Positions 1 to 8,672 of a DNA stretch of 64,000 bases are shown one piece after another. A program made the translations under genes and the position numbers. Below the pieces are notes generated by a model, which was not told the DNA's origin, did not search any database, and saw only the letters and a list, made by a program, of their open reading frames with translations. Source of the DNA: Luteolibacter algae (GTDB taxonomy: Bacteria; Verrucomicrobiota; Verrucomicrobiia; Verrucomicrobiales; Akkermansiaceae); contig NZ_JBHUIT010000031.1 in NCBI RefSeq assembly GCF_042683045.1, positions 1-64,000 on the forward strand, read 5' to 3'. Numbering within the stretch: position 1 is the first letter of the stretch; every line of letters begins with the position of its first letter.

Positions 1-60
1 CGGGAAGAATCGCTCCAAACCTGGACAATTCTCCTACTTCATTACAAGCAGATATAGTAA

Positions 61-88
61 TGCCGCAGGCAACAAACTACCTGCGGCA
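61..88 (-). terminator. Hairpin downstream of the TPR gene, possible terminator
   Basis: Perfect 9-bp arms (61-69 and 80-88) enclose a 10-base loop. The hairpin lies 60 bp past the stop of the minus-strand TPR gene. No T-tract follows on either strand, so an intrinsic terminator is plausible but not proven. The rest of 1-147 shows no gene. Confidence 0.4.
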
Positions 89-147
89 GATTCTTCGATC
101 AATTCGTTGTTTATCGCAGTTGGAGAAAATTACCCGCTCGACACCAT

Positions 148-900
148 CTATTCCGAGGGAGACGTATCCGGCTCACCATAAAAGCTTTTTATGTATCCGA
201 ATTCCACTAAAGTATCCTGCCAAGGAGCAAGTATATTGGGATCTCTGAAAATCCTGTTTGCTCTAGCCAGCCATTCTTCTGCTGCAAGAAGATCTTCTTT
301 CTCGTAAGCCAACGCTGCTTGAGAATAATAATAATAAGGAGAGTCGTCTAGATAATCATATTTCTCGGCGAGAATTTGAACCTCGTTTTCGAGTCCTAAT
401 TTGATTTTGCCGAGTAGGATCTTGAACTCTACGAGTCGCCCGAGAGAAGTGTTCTTAGGGTCGGTCTTTTTAAGGATTTCTTCAAAAAGATCGTTCGCTT
501 TCTGCCATTGTTTAGTGACGAAATAAACTTCGGCAATATTGAACTGAATGCTCACATTTTCCGGGTTTAGTTCCAAAGCTTTCGCAAATGCGGCAGTAGC
601 TTTATCAAAAGCACGCATTTCCACATAGCAGGAGCCTTTCAAATTCCAAAGTTCAGCGCTATTGACGAAAACTTTTTCTGCTTTGTCCAAGGCTTCTAGA
701 GTTTCGAAAATCCGCTTTTGTTGAAAATAGCGGCTCGCCTCACTGAAATGGGTAATAAATTCTTTCCGTTGGTCTTCCGGAAGATTCAGGAATTCCTTTT
801 GGCTGGGCAAAAGTTGCTCAACAGCCGTTTGGGAGCTGGTGTTATCTTGAGCGTTGAGAGGGCTCATCGCGAGCAGGAAAAACAATGGGATTCTTTTCAT
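148..900 (-). CDS. Secreted TPR-repeat protein
   Basis: This 250-residue protein begins with a signal peptide (about residues 1-17, ending LNAQ), so it is probably periplasmic or envelope-bound. Residues about 75-150 contain at least two tetratricopeptide repeats, recognisable by the A..AF.KALELNPEN pattern and the following F..AEVY helix pair. A further helical repeat is likely at 165-225. TPR proteins act as protein-protein scaffolds and no enzymatic motif is visible, so the partner cannot be named. It is the last gene of a minus-strand run, 69 bp after the MnmM-like methyltransferase, and a hairpin follows it. A functional link to its neighbours is not evident. Confidence 0.8.
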   Translation of the reverse strand: MKRIPLFFLLAMSPLNAQDNTSSQTAVEQLLPSQKEFLNLPEDQRKEFITHFSEASRYFQQKRIFETLEALDKAEKVFVNSAELWNLKGSCYVEMRAFDKATAAFAKALELNPENVSIQFNIAEVYFVTKQWQKANDLFEEILKKTDPKNTSLGRLVEFKILLGKIKLGLENEVQILAEKYDYLDDSPYYYYSQAALAYEKEDLLAAEEWLARANRIFRDPNILAPWQDTLVEFGYIKSFYGEPDTSPSE

Positions 901-969
901 GATAAAAGTTTAGGTGCTGTTAAAGCTGAGTTAAGCAGGGATTCCGTTCCTCACAAGGTGGAAGATAGG

Positions 970-1536
970 TTACAACTCCGTCATCTTCTTCGAAATGAGG
1001 AAAAATGGTGAGGGCGCTTTTGTGCCGATCATCCCGTAGGATGCAGTTCTTAGGTTTGATTGTTGTTCTAGAAAGGTTTTTACGGACAAAGCTTCGGTTT
1101 CGCCTCCCGGATGTCCCGGGTAACAGACCACTGTTAGGATTCCGCCTGGTTTCAATAACACAAGTGAGCTGGAAAGGGCTTTGAGGGTCTCTGCTTCTGT
1201 GGTGATGAGATGATGATCAGCGCCGGGTAAGTAGCCTAAATTGAACATGATGCATGCGACGCTACTGGCGGTGACAAGTTCCGAGAGTCTTGAATGACTC
1301 ATGACATATAAATCCACATTATTAATAAAACCGGCGTCCTGCAACCGGCTCTCGGTGGAGCGAATGGCCTGTTCTTGAATATCAACGGCAATGACACGTC
1401 CCCTTGGACCGACCGCCTGCGCGAGAAATAGAGTATCGTGCCCGTTTCCCGCAGTGGCATCAATAACCACGTCATCTTCGTTTAGCTGACTTTTGAGAAG
1501 TAGATGAAGGAGTTGCGTGGGACGTGGTGGGAACAT
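970..1536 (-). CDS. mnmM: MnmM/YtqB-family tRNA methyltransferase
   Basis: This 188-residue class I SAM-dependent methyltransferase belongs to the YtqB/MnmM family (PF06962, once called rRNA methylase). Motif I is VIDATAGNGHDTLFLA at about 24-39, motif II is the acidic VDIQEQA stretch, and the family signature FNLGYLPGADH lies at about 98-108; all match Bacillus subtilis YtqB as I remember it. YtqB was shown to methylate 5-aminomethyl-2-thiouridine at the tRNA wobble position to give mnm5s2U. The gene starts 6 bp after the stop of an MnmC-like FAD oxidoreductase, which could supply its substrate. Length is normal for the family. The family call is strong; the tRNA role is by homology. Confidence 0.82.
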   Translation of the reverse strand: MFPPRPTQLLHLLLKSQLNEDDVVIDATAGNGHDTLFLAQAVGPRGRVIAVDIQEQAIRSTESRLQDAGFINNVDLYVMSHSRLSELVTASSVACIMFNLGYLPGADHHLITTEAETLKALSSSLVLLKPGGILTVVCYPGHPGGETEALSVKTFLEQQSNLRTASYGMIGTKAPSPFFLISKKMTEL

Positions 1537-1542
1537 GAGCTC

Positions 1543-2532
1543 TTAATCAAAATGGGAACCGAGTATAAAGTCTTCGTTGGGTTCGATACCTTCTAATATC
1601 CAATCGGCCAGCATCGTCGCAAATTTGGGTGCATAGAGCGTGCCTTTTGATCCAAGGGCATTGAAAATCCAGTCGTTATTTTGATTTTTCCCCAAAAGCG
1701 GCTGACTCCTCCTCAAAATTGGACGAATTCCAGCCACATGATCGACTATTTCAAAATGGCTTCCTCCTAGTATCCGTGCAATATTCAGTATTCTCTCTTG
1801 GCCCGTAGCCGTAGGATATTCGGTGAGATGGTTCCATTCATAAGTGGAGCCCACGCGGAAAAGATTGTTCCCAATCGGGACCAACCAGCCGCCCGAGCCG
1901 ATTCTGATATGAGTTTCCGGCCAATTGGATTTCACTGTGAGTATTTCGCCTTTGGCGCAACGATGTTGGCCGATCTGATTTTCAATCAAGCCACTGGCTC
2001 CCTCGCAGAGGATGTATCTTCCTCCACTGGGACTGCCTCGATGATCCCCAATTTCAAGGAGGCCTCTTTCTGTAAAAAAGGTGGCACTAAGCTTGATGAA
2101 ATTTGCAGTGTCGATGCGCCCTCCGCCCGTGAGCTCTACTGCAGCCACAAAGCCATCGGGGTGATCCGGAGACGTGTCAGCTATCCAGCGGGCAGTCTGC
2201 GGAAGCTCCAGTTTGGCGGCAATCTTGCTCCATTCTTTGTCACTGGAAGCAAGACGAAGTATAGGTAACGGATACCAGAGCTGATGCGCCAACTGTCGTT
2301 CAACCCTTAAGTAGAAATCGATGGATTCTGTATAAAAATCTGTGATCCGCCAGCTAGGTTCAAAGTTTTTCCCGGTAATGGGGTTCAGCAAGCCTGCGGC
2401 CACCCGGCTGCTACCGCCGAAGCCCCGATCTATGATTTTGAATGGCTCGTTGCGGCCGAGGAATTCCCAGGCCAAACAGGTGCCTGCCAGCCCTTGGCCA
2501 ATGATCAACCAAGGTTCTCCATTGGGACTCAT
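1543..2532 (-). CDS. FAD-dependent oxidoreductase, MnmC C-domain-like
   Basis: This 329-residue protein is a DAO-type (PF01266) flavoenzyme. The dinucleotide-binding GxGxxG appears as IIGQGLAGTCLAWEF at residues 9-23. A second conserved block, GIRPILRRSQPLLG, and the C-terminal NALGSKGTLYAPKFA (about 290-304) resemble the GSRG...AP motif of the MnmC oxidoreductase domain. MnmC1 oxidatively removes the carboxymethyl group of cmnm5(s2)U to give nm5(s2)U. The next gene encodes an MnmM-type methyltransferase acting on exactly that product, which makes a tRNA role attractive. The start codon overlaps the stop of the upstream small gene (ATGA). It could instead be another amino-acid oxidase of the DAO family. 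Confidence 0.65.
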   Translation of the reverse strand: MSPNGEPWLIIGQGLAGTCLAWEFLGRNEPFKIIDRGFGGSSRVAAGLLNPITGKNFEPSWRITDFYTESIDFYLRVERQLAHQLWYPLPILRLASSDKEWSKIAAKLELPQTARWIADTSPDHPDGFVAAVELTGGGRIDTANFIKLSATFFTERGLLEIGDHRGSPSGGRYILCEGASGLIENQIGQHRCAKGEILTVKSNWPETHIRIGSGGWLVPIGNNLFRVGSTYEWNHLTEYPTATGQERILNIARILGGSHFEIVDHVAGIRPILRRSQPLLGKNQNNDWIFNALGSKGTLYAPKFATMLADWILEGIEPNEDFILGSHFD

Positions 2533-2849
2533 TTCTTGGGGAATAGATCTACATTCGGATCAATCCAGTCCGCATCATAGCCCTTTGCGTAATTGAACAA
2601 ATGGCGGTGCATATATTCGAAATAAATTTCTTTCTCCGCTGCGGAGAGACGGTTCCAGATAGTGATGTTAAAAGCCCGGCAAACTTTTTGCATCGTCGCC
2701 AAGGTCAGCTGACGCCCTTTTCTCGCTTTCTGAACTTGCTTGTGATTCAGCTGCTCGGTGGATGTCTCGACAAGCTCATGATTGGTTAATCCCCAATTTT
2801 CCATAAGAGCATCAAATGGTTGGGTGCCGTGTTCGCGAAGGTCTTCCAT
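2529..2849 (-). CDS. Small HTH-like protein coupled to the tRNA-modification pair
   Basis: This 106-residue protein has no signal peptide. Residues about 20-65 (LTNHELV, then KARKGRQLTLATMQKVCRAF) look like a helix-turn-helix of the XRE type, followed by a conserved-looking aromatic tail with FEYMHRHLFNYAKGYDADW. I recognise it only as a small conserved verrucomicrobial protein. Its stop overlaps the start of the FAD oxidoreductase by ATGA, and folP ends 73 bp upstream, so all four genes are probably one transcript. It may be a local regulator or an RNA-binding accessory; neither is shown. Confidence 0.6.
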   Translation of the reverse strand: MEDLREHGTQPFDALMENWGLTNHELVETSTEQLNHKQVQKARKGRQLTLATMQKVCRAFNITIWNRLSAAEKEIYFEYMHRHLFNYAKGYDADWIDPNVDLFPKK

Positions 2850-2922
2850 GGACGGAGAGTGGACAGGGAAATTTGAAGGATCAATCTCGAAGATACTAAA
2901 GATGAAGTTAGGGAGGGGAACG

Positions 2923-3753
2923 CTAAATCAATGCTTCTGTAATCCTCAGAGCGTGCAGATTTTCTTTTACGGCATGGACCCGATGAAGCATGACGCCACT
3001 TCTTCGAGCTAGGGTGGTCATTGCTAGGGTTGCCGCATCGCGTTCGGTGGGTGATTCACAATCAATAATTTTAGAAATGAGCGATTTCCTTGACACTCCC
3101 AATAGGAGAGGCGAGCCGATTGGAGAGAGATGGGCGATGTTCTTTAAAATGGCTAGGTTGTGGTCGAGCGTCTTTCCAAAACCAATTCCGGGATCAAAAC
3201 AGATACGTTCCTTCTGAATCCCAGCGGCCACGAGGCAATCGAGCCTTTCCTGGAAGAAGCCCCGGAGATGGGCAGTGACATCGGAATAAAGCGGAGCATT
3301 CTGCATATTGGCAGGGGTGCCCAGCATATGCATGACGACGATTCCGCAGTGGGATTCTACGCAGAGATTGATCATTTCCGGATCGTGAGTCAGACCGGAA
3401 ACATCATTGATGATATCTGCGCCAGCTGCGAGCGCTGCCTCCGCCACCGGAGCCTTCATGGTATCAATCGAGATCAGCCCGGACCATTCCGCGCGGATTG
3501 CTTTGATGACCGGGATAGCTCGCCGGATTTCGACTTCCTGATCGACAGGCTGTGATCCCGGCCGGGTGGACTCGCCGCCTACGTCTATGATGGTGGCTCC
3601 TTCGGCGATCATTCTCCCAGCTTGAGCGAGGGCTGATTCCACCCGGGCAAAATTTCCGCCGTCTGAAAAAGAATCAGGAGTGACGTTCAAAATACCCATG
3701 ATGCGGGCTTTACGGGTAAGATGGAGGTCGTGATTATTGATTTTCCAAATCAT
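2923..3753 (-). CDS. folP: Dihydropteroate synthase
   Basis: This 276-residue TIM-barrel enzyme condenses p-aminobenzoate with 6-hydroxymethyl-7,8-dihydropterin diphosphate in folate synthesis, in the cytoplasm. The three family signatures are visible: MGILNVTPDSFSDGG (19-33), DVGGESTRPGS (57-67) and DPGIGFGKTLDHN (about 187-199). Length is typical and no key residue is missing. It heads a minus-strand run with the HTH-like protein, the MnmC-like oxidoreductase and mnmM. The divergent DUF5069 gene begins 100 bp away, so the promoter must lie in 3754-3852. Confidence 0.95.
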   Translation of the reverse strand: MIWKINNHDLHLTRKARIMGILNVTPDSFSDGGNFARVESALAQAGRMIAEGATIIDVGGESTRPGSQPVDQEVEIRRAIPVIKAIRAEWSGLISIDTMKAPVAEAALAAGADIINDVSGLTHDPEMINLCVESHCGIVVMHMLGTPANMQNAPLYSDVTAHLRGFFQERLDCLVAAGIQKERICFDPGIGFGKTLDHNLAILKNIAHLSPIGSPLLLGVSRKSLISKIIDCESPTERDAATLAMTTLARRSGVMLHRVHAVKENLHALRITEALI

Positions 3754-3852
3754 TCGTTCAAGAGGGTGTGAAGAGATTCAGTTCACCGCGGGGTAGGACC
3801 GTTTCTCGGAAAAAAAACTAGCGTATGGAATGAGAGGTTCCATGATCTCCAC

Positions 3853-4365
3853 ATGACATGGAACGATACTTTTCTGGAGCTTTTCGCACGCTGTGCTGCT
3901 GATTATCAAGCTAGAAACTTTGATTACGAGAAAGATTACACCGTTCAGGATCTGGCATTTCTGGAAAGTATCGGATACAGGAAAAGAGAGTTTTTTGACT
4001 TTGTGGAAGATTATGTTGGCGAAAATGAGCCTTCGCCCTCCACGGCTCTTCTTGTTGCTGCTGTGAGAAGAGACTACTTTCTTGTAGAACAGAACGGGAA
4101 ATTTAGCGACAATGTCACAGTCGTAGACGATTTGCCGTCATTTGGAGAAGAGTTGGATGGCTTGGCCTATCTGCCCCGTATTCTTAAAAAGGCTAAAGCA
4201 AAGCTCCGCGGTGAACTTGATCCGGATATTATGTATGGCTGCGGTGGAGACAGAAACTTCCTGGCCAAAAACGGTAATATTCCCATGGCCGATTTCCTGC
4301 GGCATGTGTGGGCTGCCGATGGCGATGACCGAAAGCTCGCGGAGTGGATTAAAAAAGGGGGGTGA
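3853..4365 (+). CDS. DUF5069-family protein
   Basis: This 170-residue protein has no signal peptide or membrane segment. The second half matches the DUF5069 pattern: LPRILKKAKAKLRGEL at about 105-120, then YGCGGDRNFLAKNG, then the ADFLRHVW helix. The first half (ARNFDYEKDYTVQDLAFLESIGYRKREF) is also typical of PVC members. The function of the family is unknown; proteins of this type are common in Verrucomicrobia and Planctomycetes, often next to general metabolism genes. It stands alone between divergent folP and secG. Confidence 0.7.
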   Translation: MTWNDTFLELFARCAADYQARNFDYEKDYTVQDLAFLESIGYRKREFFDFVEDYVGENEPSPSTALLVAAVRRDYFLVEQNGKFSDNVTVVDDLPSFGEELDGLAYLPRILKKAKAKLRGELDPDIMYGCGGDRNFLAKNGNIPMADFLRHVWAADGDDRKLAEWIKKGG

Positions 4366-4402
4366 AACAGCCCTCAAAATCCGATTGAAAATCTAGAAAG
4401 TC

Positions 4403-4419
4403 CCTGCTTTACAAGCAGG
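4403..4419. other. Short hairpin between the DUF5069 gene and secG
   Basis: Perfect 7-bp arms, CCTGCTT and AAGCAGG, flank a 3-base loop. There is no T-run, and it sits 27 bp before the secG start. It could be a weak terminator for the DUF5069 gene or a leader structure of secG. Confidence 0.35.
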
Positions 4420-4445
4420 AACCTCATACTCATATTCCGCCGCCC

Positions 4446-4967
4446 ATGATTTTCGCTGCAATTAACTGGCTCAACATTAGTATCGATCTCCTTTTGGTCG
4501 TATTTGTCATCGTGTGTTTGCTGATGGCTCTTCTGATCCTGATGCAACGTCCGAAACAAGAAGGTCTGGGCGCTGCATTTGGTGGCGGCGTAACTGATCA
4601 GGTCTTTGGTGCCCGCACTACCAACGTTCTTCAAAAGGGAACTGTTTATTTAGGTTCCTTGTTCTTCCTGCTGAGCCTCACCCTCGCTATTTTGATCGGG
4701 AAGCAAACTAAACAAAAAAGTCTCTTGGCACCACAGGAGCCTGTTGCGGAAGAAAGTGCCGCTGCTTCCGAGAAGAGCACCCCGGTCGAGACTGCTGCAG
4801 AGGAGAAATCGCTGATCGACCAACTGCCAGGTTCCGACGATACGCAGGCCGCAGAACAGGAGCCTGCTCCTGCGGAAGAAGAGGTCGCTGTGCCAGACGA
4901 AGTCTCCCCACCTGAAGAAGTAGAGGCACCTGCCGCTGAAGAAAACGAAGCGGACAAATCCGAGTAA
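4446..4967 (+). CDS. secG: Preprotein translocase subunit SecG
   Basis: This 173-residue inner-membrane protein is the small third subunit of SecYEG. Two transmembrane helices (about 8-30 and 60-82) flank the conserved cytoplasmic loop with LILMQRPKQEGLGAAFGGG and the TTNVLQKGT motif. The family core ends near residue 85. The remaining ~85 residues are an acidic Ala/Glu/Pro-rich tail (EEEVAVPDEVSPPEEVEAP), longer than in enterobacterial SecG and presumably disordered. The rhomboid protease gene starts just after it. Confidence 0.9.
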   Translation: MIFAAINWLNISIDLLLVVFVIVCLLMALLILMQRPKQEGLGAAFGGGVTDQVFGARTTNVLQKGTVYLGSLFFLLSLTLAILIGKQTKQKSLLAPQEPVAEESAAASEKSTPVETAAEEKSLIDQLPGSDDTQAAEQEPAPAEEEVAVPDEVSPPEEVEAPAAEENEADKSE

Positions 4968-4976
4968 GCCTGACGC

Positions 4977-6248
4977 TTGCAAGGTGTGAAACGTGACCCA
5001 ATCCTCAATAGCGAGAAAAGACCGGATTTGCCGGTATGGGCACGTGACAACGCTTTCCCTCCAGCCGGGGACGGTTATGGCTGGATCGATAGCCGAGGCC
5101 GCCGACATCAGTGCACGGGGTTGGAAGATCTTGCCGATGTGATCCGCAATGACCGTAAAAGTGCGGTCCTATTAATTTGGACTCCGGAATCCGCGCATTG
5201 TCGGATCCCGGAGGAAATCAAAGCATTCAAATCCTCAATTACCCAAGTCCGCCGACAATGGGTGGCTGATGACTTGGAGGAATCGCAACAGCGCCTCAAA
5301 TGGTTCGGCGCCAGTTTGGTAATACTGATCGCATACCTGGCTTTTCAAGGCTGGAAGCATGCGAAGAGTATCGAGTTGGCAAATGGTGTGAGCCTTACTC
5401 TCAATGAGGAACTAAGGTGGATACTCGGGTCGCTCTTGCGTTCTACGACTGTGGGTATCGCGTTGCTTGGTTTCCTGGTTTTTGCTTTCATCCCCTGGTA
5501 TCAAGCTCGGAAAAAATCCAGTGAACTCAAGGCTCGCTCCAAACGTGCCGGGCCGATTGTTCCTCTGATTCGGTTCGAGATATGGCTAGATACCCAGAAA
5601 GCTCCGGTAACATGGATATTGCTGGGCTTGATCACGATGGTGGCGCTCGCCCAATTGGTTTTCACCAATTCAGTCCACGACGTCGGTTTGGTGAAAACAG
5701 CCTACCGTAGTGGCGAGTTTTGGAGACTCTTCACGGCGCCCATGCTGCATGGAGGTTTTCTACATTACTTTATGAATGCCATGGCCTTGTTGTATCTTGG
5801 CAAAAGGGTGGAGGTGTTTGCGCGGTGGCCTCATGTTCCAATGGTGTTTCTTTTCTCCGCGATCGTAGCCGGAGAAGCTTCCGTCCGTTTTACCGATGCC
5901 ACTTCGGTTGGTGCCTCCGGTGGATTGATGGGCTGGCTGGGATTTCTTCTGGTCTTCGAAACCCTGCATTCGAGCCTTGTTCCAAAGAGCGCAAAACGGC
6001 GGCTGATCGGCGGCGTGGTGATGACAGCACTCATTGGGTTGATCGGATATCGTTTTATCGATAATGCCGCCCACTTTGGAGGTTTGATCGCGGGTATGGG
6101 ATATGCAGCGATCGTTTTTCCAAAATCAGCCTCGGTGGCTAGGCCAAAAATGAACCTTGTGGATAAGACGGTTGGCGCACTCAGTATGGTGTTCATAATG
6201 CTTTGCGCAGCATTTACGATTTACAAGATGGCGGGTGGGTTTGGCTGA
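4977..6248 (+). CDS. Rhomboid-family intramembrane serine protease
   Basis: The protein of up to 423 residues has a cytoplasmic N-terminal region with a GYGWIDSRGRRHQCTG segment reminiscent of a GYF-like fold. Membrane helices near 110-130 and 155-175 precede a six-helix rhomboid core from about 210. The catalytic serine lies in GASGGLMGWLGF (about 316-327) and the catalytic histidine in DNAAHFGGLIAGMGY (about 366-380), so the dyad is intact. Such proteases cut membrane proteins within the bilayer; the substrate is unknown. The start is uncertain: a TTG at 4977 and a GTG at 4986 are both possible and neither has a clear ribosome site. It lies 9 bp after secG. Confidence 0.88.
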   Translation: MQGVKRDPILNSEKRPDLPVWARDNAFPPAGDGYGWIDSRGRRHQCTGLEDLADVIRNDRKSAVLLIWTPESAHCRIPEEIKAFKSSITQVRRQWVADDLEESQQRLKWFGASLVILIAYLAFQGWKHAKSIELANGVSLTLNEELRWILGSLLRSTTVGIALLGFLVFAFIPWYQARKKSSELKARSKRAGPIVPLIRFEIWLDTQKAPVTWILLGLITMVALAQLVFTNSVHDVGLVKTAYRSGEFWRLFTAPMLHGGFLHYFMNAMALLYLGKRVEVFARWPHVPMVFLFSAIVAGEASVRFTDATSVGASGGLMGWLGFLLVFETLHSSLVPKSAKRRLIGGVVMTALIGLIGYRFIDNAAHFGGLIAGMGYAAIVFPKSASVARPKMNLVDKTVGALSMVFIMLCAAFTIYKMAGGFG

Positions 6249-6322
6249 TTTTAAACAATGTGCGCTCGGTGATTCTAATACTTGCGCGGTGGTAAGTTCA
6301 GCGTTTAGGCTGCCCCCACAAT

Positions 6323-7573
6323 ATGAGTGAGCGACGGGTAGTGATTACTGGCATTGGATGTATTTCGCCTCTGGGAAATGATCTGGAGACAACTTGGGAT
6401 GGGCTGAAGAATGGCAAAAGCGGCATCCGCCGGATTGAGTCTTTGGATCCTACGCCATTCGAGTGCAAGATTGCCGGAGAAGTGCGGAATTTCAATGCGG
6501 ATGATTACTTCCGGGTTCCGAAGGACGCGCGTCGCTCAGATCGCTACGTGCAATACGCGGTCGCAGCGTCAAAAATGGCGATGGAAGATTCCGGTTTGGA
6601 CAAGGAAAAGATCGATCCGCGCCGGTATGGAGTCATGGTCGGGAGCGGAATTGGTGGCCTTTCCACCTTGGAGCGGGAGCATTCCGTTTATCGTGACAAA
6701 GGTCCACGACGGGTTTCTCCATTCACCATCCCGATGATGATTTCTAACATCGCTTCTGGAATCATTTCGATGGAGCACGGTCTACTGGGCCCAAATATGG
6801 TTATCGTTACTGCCTGTGCTACCTCCAACCACAATATCGGTGAGGCGTGGCGCATGATCAAGTTTGGCGATGCCGATGGTTTTCTCTGTGGAGGTGCCGA
6901 GGCGGCTGTCTTGCCAATGGGGCTGTGCGGGTTCGCAAGTATGAAGGCTCTCAGCACCCGCAATGACGATCCCGAGGCGGCGTCCCGTCCGTTCGACAAG
7001 GACCGGGACGGTTTCGTGATGGGCGAAGGTGCGGGTGTTGTTATGATCGAAGAGCTGGAAACAGCGAAAGCCCGCGGCGCGAAAATTTATGCGGAACTTA
7101 TCGGTTATGGCGTCAGTGCGGATGCATATCATCTCAGTGCACCTTCTCCAGATGGTAGCGGTCCCGCTTACGCCATCGGGATGGCTCTCAAACACGGCAA
7201 GACCAATCCCGACGAGGTTGATTATCTTAATGCCCATGCCACATCGACAGGCCTCGGCGATGTCGCCGAAACGAAAGCAATCAAGGTGGCATTCGGCGAA
7301 TACGCAAATAATGGGCTTCTTGTTAGCTCCACCAAATCAATGACAGGGCACATGCTCGGTGCCGCTGGCGGTATTGAGCTTATCGCAAGCGTGATGGGAA
7401 TCGTGGAAGGTGTAGTTCCCCCAACGATCAATGTGGAAAATCAAGATCCCGAGTGTGACCTTGATGTTGTTCCCAATGTGGCCCGTGAGGTGCCGATCAA
7501 AGTGGCACTAAGCAACAGCTTCGGCTTTGGAGGGCACAACGCTTCCGTTCTCGTCAAAAAATTCGAGGATTAA
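6323..7573 (+). CDS. fabF: Beta-ketoacyl-ACP synthase II
   Basis: This 416-residue thiolase-fold condensing enzyme elongates acyl-ACP with malonyl-ACP in fatty-acid synthesis. The active-site cysteine is in IVTACATSNHNIGEA (about 157-171), the two histidines are in NAHATSTGLGD (about 305) and KSMTGHMLGAAGGIE (about 338-352), and the phenylalanine gate is in SNSFGFGGHNAS near the end. The catalytic triad is complete and length is standard. No acyl carrier protein gene is adjacent. A thioesterase follows 5 bp later and rsmI overlaps that, so the three are likely cotranscribed. Confidence 0.95.
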   Translation: MSERRVVITGIGCISPLGNDLETTWDGLKNGKSGIRRIESLDPTPFECKIAGEVRNFNADDYFRVPKDARRSDRYVQYAVAASKMAMEDSGLDKEKIDPRRYGVMVGSGIGGLSTLEREHSVYRDKGPRRVSPFTIPMMISNIASGIISMEHGLLGPNMVIVTACATSNHNIGEAWRMIKFGDADGFLCGGAEAAVLPMGLCGFASMKALSTRNDDPEAASRPFDKDRDGFVMGEGAGVVMIEELETAKARGAKIYAELIGYGVSADAYHLSAPSPDGSGPAYAIGMALKHGKTNPDEVDYLNAHATSTGLGDVAETKAIKVAFGEYANNGLLVSSTKSMTGHMLGAAGGIELIASVMGIVEGVVPPTINVENQDPECDLDVVPNVAREVPIKVALSNSFGFGGHNASVLVKKFED

Positions 7574-7578
7574 CGATT

Positions 7579-7980
7579 GTGGAAAACATCTGCCATCGGC
7601 ACACACGCGGGATTGTTTTCTCCGATACTGATGCGAGCGGATGGGTTCATTTCACCAAGATATTGTCGTTTGCGGAAAACGCGGAGCATGAATTCCTGAG
7701 ATCATCGGGAATTGATGTCTTCGATAGATCGGCAGGGGGCTGGCCTCGGGTTCGGATTGCCTGCGAATACGAGAGGCCACTTACATTCCAGGAGAAAATC
7801 GAGGTATGCCTATGTCTCGAAAAGATTGGCAATGGCTCTTTGACCTGGAGATTCTGGATTCTCAAACAGGATGGCAAAGTCGCGGCAAAAGGCGAAATGG
7901 TCACCGCAAAAGTGAATGAATCGGGTCGTCCTGAAAGGATTCCCGAAAGGGAGAGAGAGATTCTGGAAGCATTGAAATGA
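7579..7980 (+). CDS. Hotdog-fold acyl-CoA thioesterase (4-hydroxybenzoyl-CoA type)
   Basis: This 133-residue protein starts at a GTG 5 bp after fabF. The YbgC/4HBT signature is present: FSDTDASGWVHFTKIL at about 14-29, with the catalytic Asp in the position of the usual D..G.V....Y.., and the beta strand RVRIACEYERPLTF. The family hydrolyses acyl-CoA or acyl-ACP thioesters. Its place after fabF suggests a role in fatty-acid turnover, though some homologues in other bacteria act on DHNA-CoA in menaquinone synthesis. Its stop overlaps the rsmI start (ATGA). Confidence 0.85.
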   Translation: MENICHRHTRGIVFSDTDASGWVHFTKILSFAENAEHEFLRSSGIDVFDRSAGGWPRVRIACEYERPLTFQEKIEVCLCLEKIGNGSLTWRFWILKQDGKVAAKGEMVTAKVNESGRPERIPEREREILEALK

Positions 7981-8672
7981 GCGAGAACAAAACGGAAAAG
8001 TCCGGCGGGATCGTCCTTGTGCCTACGCCGATAGGAAACTTGGGTGACATAACCCTCCGTGCTCTGGAGGTGCTCAGGAATGCGGATCGGATCGCTTGCG
8101 AAGATACCCGCCGCTCGGGGGTGTTGTTGGCCCATCATGGGATCACGGGGAAATCGCTTGTATCACTTCACGAACACAATGAATTGCGCAAAGCACCGGA
8201 GCTTGTCACCGCGGCGAAGGCGGGTGAAGTCATCGCATTTATAAGTGACGCGGGAATGCCGGGAATCTCTGATCCGGGTTACCGCTTGGTTCAGTCCTGT
8301 ATTGAAATGGAGGTTCCGCTGGAGGTTCTTCCCGGCCCCTCTGCGGTTTTGACAGCCCTGATTGGATCGGGTTTGCCGTGCCATGCGTTTCGGTTTGGAG
8401 GCTTCCTATCGGTAAAATCCGGGAAGCGCCGCACGGCAATGAGCACTGCGCTTGAGAGTGGCGAAACGGGAATATTTTTCGAAAGTCCGCATCGGATTCT
8501 TTCCACGTTGGAAATTCTTCAGGACATAGATCCCAATGCCAAGGTGTGCGTGGCCAGAGAACTCACCAAAAAATTTGAAACTTATCATCGTGGCACTCCT
8601 GCCGAGATTTTGGAATGGTTTAAAACCCACTCGGTGAAAGGCGAAATGGTGATTTTGATGAACAAAGGCTGA
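7977..8672 (+). CDS. rsmI: 16S rRNA (cytidine-1402-2'-O)-methyltransferase RsmI
   Basis: This 231-residue tetrapyrrole-methylase-fold enzyme 2'-O-methylates C1402 in the ribosomal P site. The diagnostic N-terminus VLVPTPIGNLGDITLRALE (about 13-31), the CEDTRRSG motif, FISDAGMPGISDPGYRLV (about 88-105) and the GPSA loop are all present. It is shorter than the ~286-residue E. coli enzyme and lacks the extra C-terminal domain, which is common outside proteobacteria. It overlaps the thioesterase by four bases. Confidence 0.93.
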   Translation: MSENKTEKSGGIVLVPTPIGNLGDITLRALEVLRNADRIACEDTRRSGVLLAHHGITGKSLVSLHEHNELRKAPELVTAAKAGEVIAFISDAGMPGISDPGYRLVQSCIEMEVPLEVLPGPSAVLTALIGSGLPCHAFRFGGFLSVKSGKRRTAMSTALESGETGIFFESPHRILSTLEILQDIDPNAKVCVARELTKKFETYHRGTPAEILEWFKTHSVKGEMVILMNKG

